Shown: positions 34,649 to 43,926 of the stretch, in pieces | How positions within the stretch are numbered: the first letter of the stretch is position 1 | How the letters are laid out: each line of letters opens with the position of its first letter | Notes under the pieces: generated by a model | Told to the model about the DNA's origin: nothing | Databases searched by the model: none | Seen by the model: the letters and a program-made list of their open reading frames with translations, nothing else | Program-made: the position numbers and the translations under genes | Origin: Methanoculleus formosensis | Lineage (GTDB): Archaea; Halobacteriota; Methanomicrobia; Methanomicrobiales; Methanoculleaceae | DNA: 64,000 nucleotides | Assembly: GCF_025384765.1 (NCBI RefSeq) | Contig: NZ_VHLL01000002.1 | Location: forward strand, 372,001-436,000 | Direction of reading: 5' to 3'

Positions 34649-36082
34649 TCAGTAGGTCCGGGCAACCAGGGCGGACGTGCCTTTGCCGTTACAGGCGATG
34701 CACGGCCCGTCCGAAACGGCGATCAGGTCCGAGCGGATCTCGGAACCGAGGACGCTTGCATCCACCGCCGCCTCAATCTTTTCTGCGCACTCCTGCGACC
34801 CGCACCAGTGAACAACGGCAACCCCGGCCTTCACCGCTTCGGCGGTCTCCTCGAGCGTCTTTGTCACGGCGATCTTATCGGCCATCGCCTGCCGCGCCGC
34901 CTGCGAGAGATCCTCCCCGAACTCCCGCAGAACGGAGTTGATCCCTTCGACGACGCCACGGCGGTCGAGCGTGGTCTTTTTGCCCGTTCGGGTGACGGCG
35001 ACGACCGTGTTCGCGTCGATATCACGCGGCCCGACCTCGACACGGAGCGGGACGCCGCGCATCTCCCAGTGGTAATACTTCGCGCCCGGCCGCATATCTC
35101 GCGTATCGAGCCTCACGGTGAACCCGGCGCCGCGGAGTTCCTCTTCGAGCGCACCCGCCGCCGCGAGCACCTCGTCGCGCCGTTTCCCGACGATGATCGG
35201 GACGATGACGATCTCGATCGGTGCAACCTCCGGCGGCAGCACGAGCCCTTTGTCGTCGCCGTGGATGCTCACGACGGCCGCGATCGACCGCTCGGAGATC
35301 CCGTAGCAGGTCTGGTAGGCATACTGCCGCTCTCCGTTCGCGTCCTCGTAGGTGATCTCATAGGTGCGGGAGAAGTGGTCGCCGAGCATATGCGCCGTCC
35401 CGATCTGGAGGGTCTTCCCGTCAGGCATGATGGTATCGACCGCGATGGTGTAGTCGGCGCCGGGGAACTTGTCCCAGGCCGGGCGGCGAGAGATGATCAC
35501 CGGGACGCGGAGGCCCTCGTAGAACTCCCGGTAGAGACCGAGCGCGACCTCGACCTGGGCCGCTGCCTCCTCCCACGTCGCGTGGACGGTATGCGCCTCT
35601 TTAAACGACGTGATCTCCCGGAGGCGGATAAGCGGCCGGGTATGCTTCGTCTCGTAGCGGAAGGTATTGACGACCTGGTAGAGTTTCAGGGGCAGATCCG
35701 TGTGCGACCGGATCCAGAGGGAGTACATCGGGTAGATGGCGGTCTCGCTCGTCGGCCGGAGGGCGAGCGGCACGTCGAGCTCGCTCGTGCCGCCGTGAGT
35801 GACCCAGTAGACCTCGTCCTCGAAGCCCTTGATGTGCTCGGCCTCCTTCATGAACTCGGTCTTCGGGATGAGGAGCGGGAAGATCGTCTCAGCGTGGTCG
35901 CGATCCATCAGGTCGCGGAGTATCCCGTACGCACGCTTCCGGATGCCGAACCCGTGGGGGTACCAGACGTACAGCCCCTTGACCGGGTAACGAACGTCCA
36001 TGATCTCGGCTCGCCAGAGAATCTCGTTGTACCACTCGGAAAAGTTCTCTTTCCGGGGAAGTGCTCCTGTATCTTCGTCCAT
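34649..36082 (-). CDS. proS: Prolyl-tRNA synthetase, archaeal/eukaryotic type
   Basis: The 477-residue class II aminoacyl-tRNA synthetase charges tRNA-Pro. Motif 2 is seen in [21 protein letters not shown], and the ATP site residues follow in the [10 protein letters not shown] region and the [25 protein letters not shown] motif 3 area. It has the anticodon-binding domain (IVIVPIIVG...) and the C-terminal zinc-like domain with the ending ALVARTY, as in archaeal ProS, and lacks the bacterial INS domain. It converges tail to tail with the zinc-ribbon gene, the two stops being adjacent. Confidence 0.95.
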   Translation of the reverse strand: MDEDTGALPRKENFSEWYNEILWRAEIMDVRYPVKGLYVWYPHGFGIRKRAYGILRDLMDRDHAETIFPLLIPKTEFMKEAEHIKGFEDEVYWVTHGGTSELDVPLALRPTSETAIYPMYSLWIRSHTDLPLKLYQVVNTFRYETKHTRPLIRLREITSFKEAHTVHATWEEAAAQVEVALGLYREFYEGLRVPVIISRRPAWDKFPGADYTIAVDTIMPDGKTLQIGTAHMLGDHFSRTYEITYEDANGERQYAYQTCYGISERSIAAVVSIHGDDKGLVLPPEVAPIEIVIVPIIVGKRRDEVLAAAGALEEELRGAGFTVRLDTRDMRPGAKYYHWEMRGVPLRVEVGPRDIDANTVVAVTRTGKKTTLDRRGVVEGINSVLREFGEDLSQAARQAMADKIAVTKTLEETAEAVKAGVAVVHWCGSQECAEKIEAAVDASVLGSEIRSDLIAVSDGPCIACNGKGTSALVARTY

Positions 36083-36108
36083 CCGACTCGTACCTCAAAA
36101 CCTGTTGA

Positions 36109-36675
36109 TTAAGCTATCATACCTAGGATTGCCGGCGTAATAAATGCCTCTACGACCGCGGCAACCGCGAGGAGCGGGACGACCACCGAGAGAAAGAGCC
36201 GGGCGAGAGACCGTGCTTCTGTGGCGGCATCGACCGTGCCGTGCCATTCGCCGAGGAGCGCTCTCCCGAGGAGGAGACCGAGGCCCCCCGCGATGAGGAA
36301 GGCGGGGATCTCGAAGATGCCGTGGGGGATGAGCGCCGCCGCGATGAAGAGCATCCCCTGCTGCTGCCGCACGAGTTCCATGATCGCGCCGATCACAAGG
36401 CCGTTGACCGAGAGGATCAGCATCGTGACGAAGCCGAGAGAGGCTCCCCCGAGGAAGAGGAGGAGGCAGGCGACCAGGTTGTTCAGGAAGAGTTTCCCCG
36501 CAAGGACCGCCGGGGGGTCGGAGAGGAGATCGCCCACCACCTGGTCGGCAAAGAGGGCCATGGCCTCTGCGCCTATATTCGGGTCGCGGGCCACAACAGC
36601 AACGCCGATGGCGATCGCGACGGCGAAGAAGATGGTCGCGAGGCCCGTTGACCGGAGAAGCGATCGCTCAGACAT
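36109..36675 (-). CDS. SpoIIM/DUF95-family membrane protein
   Basis: The 188-residue protein has about five membrane helices. The centre has the family pattern FLNNLVACLLLFLGGASLGF and ALIPHGIFEIPAFLIAGGLGL, the HGxFEIPA motif being typical of the stage II sporulation M family. In archaea its role is unknown. Its start overlaps the 3' end of the DUF63 gene by 8 bases, so both are in one operon on the minus strand, 26 bases upstream of proS. Confidence 0.85.
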   Translation of the reverse strand: MSERSLLRSTGLATIFFAVAIAIGVAVVARDPNIGAEAMALFADQVVGDLLSDPPAVLAGKLFLNNLVACLLLFLGGASLGFVTMLILSVNGLVIGAIMELVRQQQGMLFIAAALIPHGIFEIPAFLIAGGLGLLLGRALLGEWHGTVDAATEARSLARLFLSVVVPLLAVAAVVEAFITPAILGMIA

Positions 36676-37513
36676 AGAGCACCATCCGCACGAGACTCCG
36701 TATCCCCGGCGCCATCCCGACGACGATCATGGCGAGCAGGATGAGGTGCCAGAGACCGGGGTTTCCTTCGCGCCGGTACATCTCAAGGATGTAGATGGCG
36801 GGGACGAGCACCGCGATCTTCAGGAGGAACATCGAGAACGCGGTTCCGGTCGCATCGATCAGGGCTCCGCCCACGACGTGCTGCTCCACATAGTGGATAG
36901 GGTGGATATCGATCCCGTAACTCGTGGCGCTCGCGTCCAGCATGTGACCGAAGATGAGAAGTTTGTAGAGGATGTTCGAAGCGTAGTCCCACTTCAGCAC
37001 GTAGACAAAGAATGCCCAGAGGGCGAGCGACGAGACGACCGTGAGGGCAAGGATGATCCCGAGGACGTCGAGGGCGATCGTCGTCTCGGTGAGGCCGAAC
37101 CAGGCGAGAGCCAGAGCAGCAACGATGCAGGCGACGATCCCCGCACCGCCGTAGAAGCGGCTGTAGCGGGCGACGAGACCGGCGTTCTCCGCGAGTTTCC
37201 CGGCGAAGAGAGATACTATCGCAATACCGAAGATCGTAAAGAAGATCAGGGGTGTAATCAGGAGGAAACGGAAGTCGGAGGTTATCATCCCGGTATCCTC
37301 GACGACCCGGAGAAGCCCCCCGAGGACGACGAACGGCATGGTCGCAAGCACCAGTTCCTCGTCGACGGCGATCCCGTACCGCCTGAGGCCCCGATAGACG
37401 ATATAGACCGCTACGATGAGGATCAGGGCATAGGTCAACGTATCGACAAGCGTATACGCCTCGCCGTAGCGGATAGGATCGATGTAGTATTTGTAGAGGA
37501 ACTCCCTAATCAT
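36668..37513 (-). CDS. DUF63-family membrane protein
   Basis: The 281-residue archaeal membrane protein has about seven helices. The DUF63 signature includes YKYYIDPIRYGEAYTLVDTLTYAL at the start, LRVVEDTG, and FGHMLDASATSYGIDIHP. Function is unknown. It starts 11 bases from the start codon of egsA on the other strand. A minus-strand TATA-like GTTTATGC at about 37538-37545, inside egsA, would give a leaderless message. Confidence 0.85.
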   Translation of the reverse strand: MIREFLYKYYIDPIRYGEAYTLVDTLTYALILIVAVYIVYRGLRRYGIAVDEELVLATMPFVVLGGLLRVVEDTGMITSDFRFLLITPLIFFTIFGIAIVSLFAGKLAENAGLVARYSRFYGGAGIVACIVAALALAWFGLTETTIALDVLGIILALTVVSSLALWAFFVYVLKWDYASNILYKLLIFGHMLDASATSYGIDIHPIHYVEQHVVGGALIDATGTAFSMFLLKIAVLVPAIYILEMYRREGNPGLWHLILLAMIVVGMAPGIRSLVRMVLYV

Positions 37514-37546
37514 TGTTGATCTAAATGAGCGCAGACCGCATAAACC
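37483..37546. promoter_or_regulatory. overlapping divergent promoter region of DUF63 and egsA
   Basis: Only 11 bases (37514-37524) separate the two start codons, so each core promoter must lie within the other gene. Candidate boxes are AGTATTTGTAG near 37483-37493 for egsA and, on the minus strand, GTTTATGC near 37538-37545 for DUF63. The assignment of boxes is a prediction by position. Confidence 0.4.
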
Positions 37547-38610
37547 TACTCAGAACCAAGGTCTTCGACAAGTCGAAGTGGATGCAGCTCCCCCGCGACG
37601 TCGTCATCGGCCACGACGTCATAGAGCAGATCCAGGCTGTCTGCGAAGACCTTTCTCTCGGCGACTCTGTGCTCATCGTATCGGGAGGAAGGACGCGGGA
37701 CGTCGCCGGGAAGAGGGTCGAAGCGCTCCTCTCCAGCTCCTACGACGTCGCGACGTTCGCCGCAGGCGAGGACGATCCCATCGAGACGATCAGGAAGGCC
37801 GAGGCGGCGGCGGCGGCAACGGCGGGGTTCGTCATCGGCGTCGGCGGCGGCCGGATAATCGATATCGCGAAGATCGCCTCCTACAACACCGACCGCCACT
37901 TCATCAGCATCCCCACCGCCGCGTCGCACGACGGGATCGCCTCGTCGCGTGCCTCGGTGCCGACCGCCGACGGGAACGTCTCGCTCGCGGCCGAACCCCC
38001 CATCGCCGTCGTCGCCGATACCGCCATCATCGCGTCGGCGCCCCACCGGCTGCTGGCGTCCGGGTGTGCGGACATCATCGCGAACTACACCGCGATCCTC
38101 GACTGGGAACTCTCCCACCGTCTCCGGTGCGAACCGCTCTCGGAGTATGCGCTGACCCTCTCCCGGATGACCGCCGAGATACTTTTTAAGAATGCCGACC
38201 TCATCAAGCCCCACTCCGAGGAGGGCGCCTGGCTCGTGACGAAGGCGCTGGTATCTTCAGGCGTCGCGATGAGCATCGCGGGGTCGTCCCGGCCCGGGAG
38301 CGGAGGCGAGCACAAGTTCTCCCATGCGCTCGAGCGGCTCGCGCCGGGGAAGGGCCTCCACGGGGAAAAGTGCGGTATCGGGGCGATCATCACGATGTAT
38401 CTCCATGGCGGGGACTGGGAAGGGATCCGCGACTCGCTCAAGAAGATCGGCGCACCGACGACCCCGGCCGAGATCGGGGTCGACGACGAGACGGCGGTTG
38501 CGGCGCTGCTTGCCGCGCAGACGATCCGGCCGGAACGGTTCACCATACTGGATATGGGACTGACCGAGGATTCGGCGCGGGATCTCGTGAAGATGCTCTA
38601 CCGGGAGTGA
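37525..38610 (+). CDS. egsA: sn-glycerol-1-phosphate dehydrogenase
   Basis: The 361-residue enzyme reduces dihydroxyacetone phosphate to sn-glycerol 1-phosphate, giving the backbone stereochemistry of archaeal lipids. Family features are LPRDVVIGHDVIEQI, VIGVGGGRIIDIAKIAS for NAD(P) binding, SIPTAASHDGIASSRAS, and zinc ligands as in iron-dependent dehydrogenases: the aspartate in CADIIANYTAILDW, the histidine in GGEHKFSHALE and the histidine in KGLHGEKCGIG. It diverges from the DUF63 gene and is followed by the UPF0179 gene after 7 bases, probably in one operon. Confidence 0.95.
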   Translation: MSADRINLLRTKVFDKSKWMQLPRDVVIGHDVIEQIQAVCEDLSLGDSVLIVSGGRTRDVAGKRVEALLSSSYDVATFAAGEDDPIETIRKAEAAAAATAGFVIGVGGGRIIDIAKIASYNTDRHFISIPTAASHDGIASSRASVPTADGNVSLAAEPPIAVVADTAIIASAPHRLLASGCADIIANYTAILDWELSHRLRCEPLSEYALTLSRMTAEILFKNADLIKPHSEEGAWLVTKALVSSGVAMSIAGSSRPGSGGEHKFSHALERLAPGKGLHGEKCGIGAIITMYLHGGDWEGIRDSLKKIGAPTTPAEIGVDDETAVAALLAAQTIRPERFTILDMGLTEDSARDLVKMLYRE

Positions 38611-38617
38611 GGAAAGA

Positions 38618-39070
38618 ATGGTGAACGTGAAGACAAAGGTGACGCTGATCGGGGCGAAACTTGCGAAGCAGGGGCTTGATTTCGTCTACGAGGGTGATTC
38701 GCGCACGGAATGCGAGAAGTGCAAGGTCCGTAAGGCCTGCCACAACCTGCAGCGGGGCAGGAAGTACCGCGTCGCCGCCGTCCGCACGAACACCCGCCAT
38801 GACTGCCCTGTCCACGACGAGGCGGTGATCGCGGTCGATGTCATGGAGGCCCCCGTCATAGCGCTGATCGGTGCCGATATGGCGATATCAAACTCGAAGG
38901 TCAGTTACGAGTTCTCCTGCCCGAGAACCGGGTGCCGGAGTTACCCGCTCTGTCGTCCCGATGGGGTCATCGAGGGGGAGAAATACGTCGTCGGGGAGGT
39001 TCTCGGCAACGCCCCCGACGTCTGCGAGCGCGGCCGGGCGCTGAAACTGGTGGAACTCCGGCCGCTCTGA
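38618..39070 (+). CDS. UPF0179-family protein
   Basis: The 150-residue archaeal protein has six or more conserved cysteines: TECEKCKVRKACHNL (C-x2-C-x5-C), HDCPVH, and near the end SCPRTGCRSYPLCRP and VCERGR. This fits a metal- or cluster-binding protein. UPF0179 has no established role. It follows egsA by 7 bases with GGGAGTGAGG before the ATG, so it is likely co-transcribed. Confidence 0.88.
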   Translation: MVNVKTKVTLIGAKLAKQGLDFVYEGDSRTECEKCKVRKACHNLQRGRKYRVAAVRTNTRHDCPVHDEAVIAVDVMEAPVIALIGADMAISNSKVSYEFSCPRTGCRSYPLCRPDGVIEGEKYVVGEVLGNAPDVCERGRALKLVELRPL

Positions 39071-39136
39071 AGCCGGTACGGCGAGCCATCCCCCTGCACA
39101 GCACTCTCACGAAAATGGCGACCCTGCGCACCTGGC

Positions 39137-39341
39137 GGTGCTCATGCTCCGTTCCTTGCGGAACGTCGCACTTCGCGGCTTCGCGTTCTTCGCGTGAGGC
39201 CGTTTCGGCGTTCAGCCCCGCTAGCTCACGCGAAGCCGCGAAGAACGCGAAGTTCGGCATAATTACCTGTAACTCTCCTTCGCACCTGCGGTGCTCATGC
39301 TCGCTCCGCTTGCACCTCACGTGAGGCCGTACCGCTATCCT
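39137..39341 (+). repeat. dispersed palindromic intergenic repeat, copy 2
   Basis: This spacer is filled by CGCGAAG-type units in both orientations. The 23-base core at 39237-39259 is identical to that at 24955-24977. A reverse-oriented block (CTTCGCGTTCTTCGCGTGAG) at about 39179-39198 faces a forward block (CTCACGCGAAG) at about 39225-39235, giving a possible hairpin. The motif CGGTGCTCATGCTC is duplicated at about 39137 and 39289, and CGCTATCCT follows at about 39331, as in copy 1. No gene is present. Confidence 0.7.
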
Positions 39342-40214
39342 TTATAGGCGGCTCACCCCTGCGAGCCGTCGGGCGAGATCGACGATCTCCTCCCGGTCGC
39401 GGAGCGCGGCGAGCCACGACGCGGGGATCGCCTCGCACCCGTACCGCGCCCCGGCGAGTCCGCCGACGATCGCGCCGACGGTATCGGCGTCGCCCCCGAG
39501 GTTGACCGCAGTGACCACCGCTTCGCGGAACGACGGAGCGTCCATGAAGACCCTGACGGCGCAGTGGGTGCAGAGGACGGCATTGAGCGACGGTTCCGGC
39601 GGATACGCCCGGTAATCATCGAGAAGGTCGTGGAGTTCGGGGTCCTCGCAGGCGGCAAGCGCCGCTCCGAACGCCCCGCCCACCTCTTCTCCCCTGCAGA
39701 TCCCGCTGACCATCCGGTTGACGAACGCCGAGGCCTCGCCCGCGACGGGATCGAAGTGTGTCACGCGGGATGCAGCGAGGCTCGCCTCCCGCACCTCCCC
39801 GGGCGGGTAGAAGATTCCGACCGGGATGCCGCGCATGACGCTTCCGTTGCTCCGGCTCCCGCCCCGCGCCTCGTGCGCCATCCTTGCGGCGACGGTGGGC
39901 GCGACACCTTCATCGACGAGGTCGAGGACGGCACGGGACGTCGGCCCGAAGAACTCCGGGTGGGCGCGGTAGACCCGAACCAGGCGACGAGAGAAGTCCG
40001 CCGGGTCGAGTCCGCCGCACTCGATAAGCGTCTCTGCCAGGGCTGAGGCCTGGAGGGTGTCGTCGGTATACTGGCCGATATCGACGTCGTGAATCCCGCC
40101 CCTCACCATCTCCGTTACGGAGAACGGAGCCGGCGGAAGGCCTTCCAGGGGCGCGCCCAGAGCATCGCCGATTGCGAGCCCTACGAGCGCTCCGACCGCC
40201 CGCATCTTGTGCAT
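39342..40214 (-). CDS. ADP-ribosylglycohydrolase family protein
   Basis: A 290-residue all-helical protein of the DraG/ARH family, which removes ADP-ribose from proteins or small molecules using two magnesium ions. Metal-site motifs are YTDDTLQ (about residues 49-55) and, near the end, NLGGDADTVGAIVGGLAGARYG with the DxDT triad. The N-terminal GALVGLAIGDALGAPLEG is also typical. The start ATG 40214 has GGTGATC 7 bases upstream. It diverges from the UPF0058 gene. Target unknown. Confidence 0.9.
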   Translation of the reverse strand: MHKMRAVGALVGLAIGDALGAPLEGLPPAPFSVTEMVRGGIHDVDIGQYTDDTLQASALAETLIECGGLDPADFSRRLVRVYRAHPEFFGPTSRAVLDLVDEGVAPTVAARMAHEARGGSRSNGSVMRGIPVGIFYPPGEVREASLAASRVTHFDPVAGEASAFVNRMVSGICRGEEVGGAFGAALAACEDPELHDLLDDYRAYPPEPSLNAVLCTHCAVRVFMDAPSFREAVVTAVNLGGDADTVGAIVGGLAGARYGCEAIPASWLAALRDREEIVDLARRLAGVSRL

Positions 40215-40282
40215 ATAAAAAGATCACCAACAAATTATATCTACCCGCGAACAGTAGTATTCTTTCGAGGAAAGGTGATATC

Positions 40283-40549
40283 GTGCAAAAGGAAGAGCTG
40301 CTCCACTTACACATGTTATTAGTCCACATCAGAAAGTACTACGAAAGCACGACAGGAGAGGATGTCCCGACCGGCCAGTATAACGCTCTCCACATCTCCC
40401 CCGTCCATATCCATAAAAACAAGATCACCCACAAAAAAGCAATTCTAACACTCGGGGGCGAACTCATCCACCACATCCGGGAACACCACAATCCTTACAT
40501 CGAATACCACGCTGATTTTCAGTCCGAACGCATCGCAACCGAACACTAA
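40283..40549 (+). CDS. UPF0058-family small protein
   Basis: The 88-residue histidine-rich protein (12 or more His; LHLHMLLVHIRKYY; HISPVHIHKNKITHKKA) matches the archaeal UPF0058 family. A metal-binding or regulatory role has not been shown. GTG 40283 is taken as start because GGTGAT lies directly before it (40274-40279) and the family begins with this segment. It is 3 bases upstream of elp3 and probably co-transcribed. Confidence 0.82.
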   Translation: MQKEELLHLHMLLVHIRKYYESTTGEDVPTGQYNALHISPVHIHKNKITHKKAILTLGGELIHHIREHHNPYIEYHADFQSERIATEH

Positions 40550-40552
40550 ACG

Positions 40553-42124
40553 ATGAACGATACCGATACGCTCCGGGAGATCATCTCCCGCCTTTTTTCT
40601 ACCGGGGATTCTGCCGACGTCCAGAAGATCAAACTCGAGGTCTGCCGTGAGCACGGCGCAAATATGCCCAAGAACTCCGCGATCCTCGCCGCAGCCACAC
40701 CCGATGAGCGCGAGCGGCTCCGACCGATCCTCCAGGTGAAACCCACCCGGACGATCTCCGGGGTGGCGCCCGTTGCGGTGATGACCTCGCCCCACCCCTG
40801 CCCCCACGGCAAATGCCTCCCCTGCCCCGGCGGGCCGGAGCACCCCTTCGCCTCCCCCCAGAGTTACACCGGAGAGGAGCCCGCGGCGCTCCGGGCGAGA
40901 GAGCACGCCTTCGACCCCTACGCCCAGGTGCAGGCCCGCCTCGGGCAGTTCGAAGCACTCGGCCACCACGTCGACAAGGCGGAGCTGATCGTGATGGGCG
41001 GGACAATGACCGCCCGCCCGATCGAGTACCAGGAGTGGTTCGTCGGGGCCGCCGTCCAGGCGATGAACGACTACCCGCGGGCGGGAACGGCGCAGGAGCG
41101 GCCCGACCTCGATGCCGTCTTTGCCGCGAACGAGTCGGCACGGGTCCGCTGCGTCGCCGCGACCTTCGAGACAAGGCCGGACTGGTGTCGCGAGGAGCAT
41201 ATCGACCGGATGCTCTCGATGGGCGTGACCAAGGTGGAACTCGGCGTCCAGCACCTGGACGACCGGATCCTCGACCACAACCGCCGCGGCCATGCGGTCG
41301 CGGACTCGGTCGCGGCGAACTGCCTTCTGCGGGACGCCGGGCTGAAGGTCGGGTTCCACATGATGCCGAACCTCCCCGGGGCGAGGATGGAGGACGACCG
41401 GAAGATGGTCCGGGAACTCTTCGCGGACCCGCGGTTCCGGCCGGACTTCCTGAAGATCTACCCGACCCTGGTGACGCCGGGTTCAGAGATCGAGAGCCTC
41501 TGGGAGCGGGGGGAGTACCGGCCCTACACCGAGGATGAACTGATCGACCTCGTCGCCTACGCGAAGTCCCTCCTCCCGGTGTACGTCCGTCTCCAGCGGA
41601 TCCAGCGCGACATCCCGGCAAAACTGATCGTCGCGGGCTCGCGGCACAGCAACTTCCGCCAGCTCGCGGAGGCGCGGCTCCATGAGCAGGGGCTTCGCTG
41701 CCGGTGCATCCGCTGCCGCGAGGTTGGCCGATCGGCCGAACCCGGGGAAGTGGCGGTCTCGACCCTGGTTTACCGGGCATGCGGCGGAGAGGAGCGGTTC
41801 ATCCAGGCGGGCTCGGAAGACGCCCTCGTCGGGTTTGCCCGGCTCCGGTTCCCGCACAGACCCTTCCGCGACGAACTCACGGATGCCGCACTCCTGCGCG
41901 AGCTCCATGTCTACGGGAGCGTGGTGCCGATCAGCGCCCCGGCATCCGCAGACGAGTGGCAGCACCGCAGTTTCGGCAGCGTCCTCCTCTCCGAGGCCGA
42001 AGAGGAGGCACGGGATCACGGCTACCGCCGGCTCGCGGTGATGAGCGGTGTCGGGGTGCGGCCCTACTACAAGAAACAGGGATATGAACGAGTGGGGCCA
42101 TATATGATCAAGACGTTCCCATGA
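40553..42124 (+). CDS. tRNA U34 carboxymethyl synthesis enzyme Elp3 (radical SAM/GNAT)
   Basis: The 523-residue protein combines a radical-SAM domain, with cluster cysteines in PCPHGKCLPCPGG, and a C-terminal GNAT acetyltransferase domain (ELHVYGSVVPI ... FGSVLLSEAEEEARDHGYRRLAVMSGVGVRPYY). It adds carboxymethyl-type groups to wobble uridine in tRNA; single-protein Elp3 does this alone in archaea. LRCRCIRCREVG between the domains is the conserved zinc-binding segment. Its last 4 bases overlap the priS start, linking tRNA modification and replication genes in one operon. Confidence 0.93.
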   Translation: MNDTDTLREIISRLFSTGDSADVQKIKLEVCREHGANMPKNSAILAAATPDERERLRPILQVKPTRTISGVAPVAVMTSPHPCPHGKCLPCPGGPEHPFASPQSYTGEEPAALRAREHAFDPYAQVQARLGQFEALGHHVDKAELIVMGGTMTARPIEYQEWFVGAAVQAMNDYPRAGTAQERPDLDAVFAANESARVRCVAATFETRPDWCREEHIDRMLSMGVTKVELGVQHLDDRILDHNRRGHAVADSVAANCLLRDAGLKVGFHMMPNLPGARMEDDRKMVRELFADPRFRPDFLKIYPTLVTPGSEIESLWERGEYRPYTEDELIDLVAYAKSLLPVYVRLQRIQRDIPAKLIVAGSRHSNFRQLAEARLHEQGLRCRCIRCREVGRSAEPGEVAVSTLVYRACGGEERFIQAGSEDALVGFARLRFPHRPFRDELTDAALLRELHVYGSVVPISAPASADEWQHRSFGSVLLSEAEEEARDHGYRRLAVMSGVGVRPYYKKQGYERVGPYMIKTFP

Positions 42125-43236
42125 AACCCGCGACACTCGAGTTTGTGAAGCAGAGGTTTGCCGGGTATTATCAGCGGCAGAGCCTCACCGTTCCGTCCTC
42201 CCTCGAGCAGCGCGAATGGGGATTCGTCTTCTTCGACGCCGCCGAAGTCCGGATGCGGCGGCACATGGCGTTTGCCGACCCGCTGGAACTCGGCGCATAC
42301 GTGAAAAACCTGGTCCCCGCGCACGTCTACTACTCGACGGCCTACTACCAGACGCCGTCGGCGCCGACGATGAACGAGAAGCACTGGGCGGGCGCCGACC
42401 TCATCTTCGATCTCGACGCCGACCAGATCGTCCGCGGCCCCTACGCGATGATGCTCGCGCGGGTCAAGGAGGAGACCGGGAAACTGCTCGCGATGCTGAC
42501 CGACGAACTCGGGTTTGCCCGGAGCCAGATCCGGGTCGCCTTCTCCGGGGGGCGCGGCTACCACATCCACGTCACCGAGATAGCCGTCCGGGGATGGAGC
42601 AGCCAGGAACGGCGCGAGATCATCGACTACGTCTGCGGCATCGGGCTCGATCCGGCCGTGCTCTTCACGCCGGCGGGCGGCGAGACCGGGTGGCGGCGGC
42701 GCTACGCTGAGGCGCTCCGCGCCCATCTCTCGGGGCTTGCGGCCCTTGATTCGGCGGAGGCGACGGCGTACCTCTCCGGGCTCGACGGTATCGGGAAACG
42801 AACGGCCGCGGAGTTCTTCGCGAAGATCGAGAGCCACGCCGTGAAACCCCCACAAGATCTCCTCAAAGATCGAGTCGTTCGGGCGATCACGGCTGCACCC
42901 GACTTCGAGGAGAGGCTCCGGGACGCCGGGGCGCGTGCGGACGAACCGGTCACGACCGATATCAAGCGGCTGATCCGGACGCCGGGGTCGCTTCACGGCG
43001 GCAGCGGGATGCGGGTCGTGCCGCTCGATCTCCGGGACTTCGCGGAGTTCGATCCCCTCGTGGACGCCGTGGTCTTCGGCGACCGCGACGTGCGGGTCGA
43101 TCTGAAGGCAGCCTTCACCACGTCCCTGCTCGGGAACACCTACTCGCTCAAGGCAGGGGTCCAGAACGTCCCCGAAGCGCTCGCGATCTTCCTCTGCTGC
43201 CGGGGGATGGCAGAGATAGCCGGGGGTGCATGGTGA
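42121..43236 (+). CDS. priS: DNA primase small (catalytic) subunit
   Basis: The 371-residue archaeo-eukaryotic primase makes RNA/DNA primers at the replication fork together with PriL. The catalytic acidic motif is LIFDLDAD (D97, D99), followed by the conserved VAFSGGRGYHIHV loop and the third conserved segment IRTPGSLHGGSGMRV. It overlaps elp3 at the start (ATGA) and the GINS gene at the end by 7 bases, so it is tightly coupled with the latter, which is consistent with their joint work in the archaeal replisome. Confidence 0.95.
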   Translation: MKPATLEFVKQRFAGYYQRQSLTVPSSLEQREWGFVFFDAAEVRMRRHMAFADPLELGAYVKNLVPAHVYYSTAYYQTPSAPTMNEKHWAGADLIFDLDADQIVRGPYAMMLARVKEETGKLLAMLTDELGFARSQIRVAFSGGRGYHIHVTEIAVRGWSSQERREIIDYVCGIGLDPAVLFTPAGGETGWRRRYAEALRAHLSGLAALDSAEATAYLSGLDGIGKRTAAEFFAKIESHAVKPPQDLLKDRVVRAITAAPDFEERLRDAGARADEPVTTDIKRLIRTPGSLHGGSGMRVVPLDLRDFAEFDPLVDAVVFGDRDVRVDLKAAFTTSLLGNTYSLKAGVQNVPEALAIFLCCRGMAEIAGGAW

Positions 43237-43889
43237 TCGATCTCCTGGAGAAACTCCGCCAGATGCTGCTCGATATGCAGCACTCGGGACGGCTTTCCTA
43301 CATCGAGCCCGGCCTCTACGACGATGCCCGGGAGTACGTCGAGAAACGCAAGACCGACTACTACGACCTCAAAAACCCCCTGGAGAGTCGGATGGGGAGC
43401 CTGATCATCGAGGAGATAGGGAGCGTCACCGAGACCGTTCAGGAGATCTTCTCGGTCAGGACCCGGCAGGTTCTCGACCTTGCGTTCCAGCAGGCGGAGG
43501 GGCAGTACGCGAGCAAAGATGAGGCCCGCAAGATGCTTCCGGAGGAGCGGGTGATGTACGAGCGGATCATCTACGCCATCGAGGAGTGTCGAGAGGCGCT
43601 CGTCCACGGCGAGGCGGCCCCGTTCGTCGGCGACGACGTGGACACGGCCGACCGGATCGACGAGGACAAAGGGCTGCCGGAACCCCGGGGTGCACCGGCG
43701 GCTCCCGCTCCCCGTCCCGTCCAGTCACCCTACGCCCTCGTGCATATCCGCTCCGATGTGGAGTCGTTCATGGGGATGGACGGCAGGACGTACGTCCTGA
43801 AGACGGGGGACATCGTCACCCTGCCGGAAAACAATGCAGACGTGCTCTGCGAGCACGACATAGCCTTAAATATTAGGCTTAACAAGTGA
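43230..43889 (+). CDS. GINS complex subunit (Gins51-like)
   Basis: The 219-residue protein has an N-terminal helical A domain (MVIDLLEKLRQMLLDMQ ... PEERVMYERIIYAIEECREAL), a Pro/Ala-rich linker (about 145-165) and a C-terminal beta B domain (YALVHIRSDVESFMGMDGRTYVLKTGDIVTLPENNADVL). This A-linker-B order is that of archaeal Gins51/Gins15. GINS bridges MCM helicase, primase and polymerase. It overlaps priS by 7 bases, a neighbour pair known in archaea. ATG 43230 is preferred. Confidence 0.85.
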   Translation: MVIDLLEKLRQMLLDMQHSGRLSYIEPGLYDDAREYVEKRKTDYYDLKNPLESRMGSLIIEEIGSVTETVQEIFSVRTRQVLDLAFQQAEGQYASKDEARKMLPEERVMYERIIYAIEECREALVHGEAAPFVGDDVDTADRIDEDKGLPEPRGAPAAPAPRPVQSPYALVHIRSDVESFMGMDGRTYVLKTGDIVTLPENNADVLCEHDIALNIRLNK

Positions 43890-43926
43890 TATAGGTACTC
43901 GAATCTGTTGAATAGAGGTTACTATC

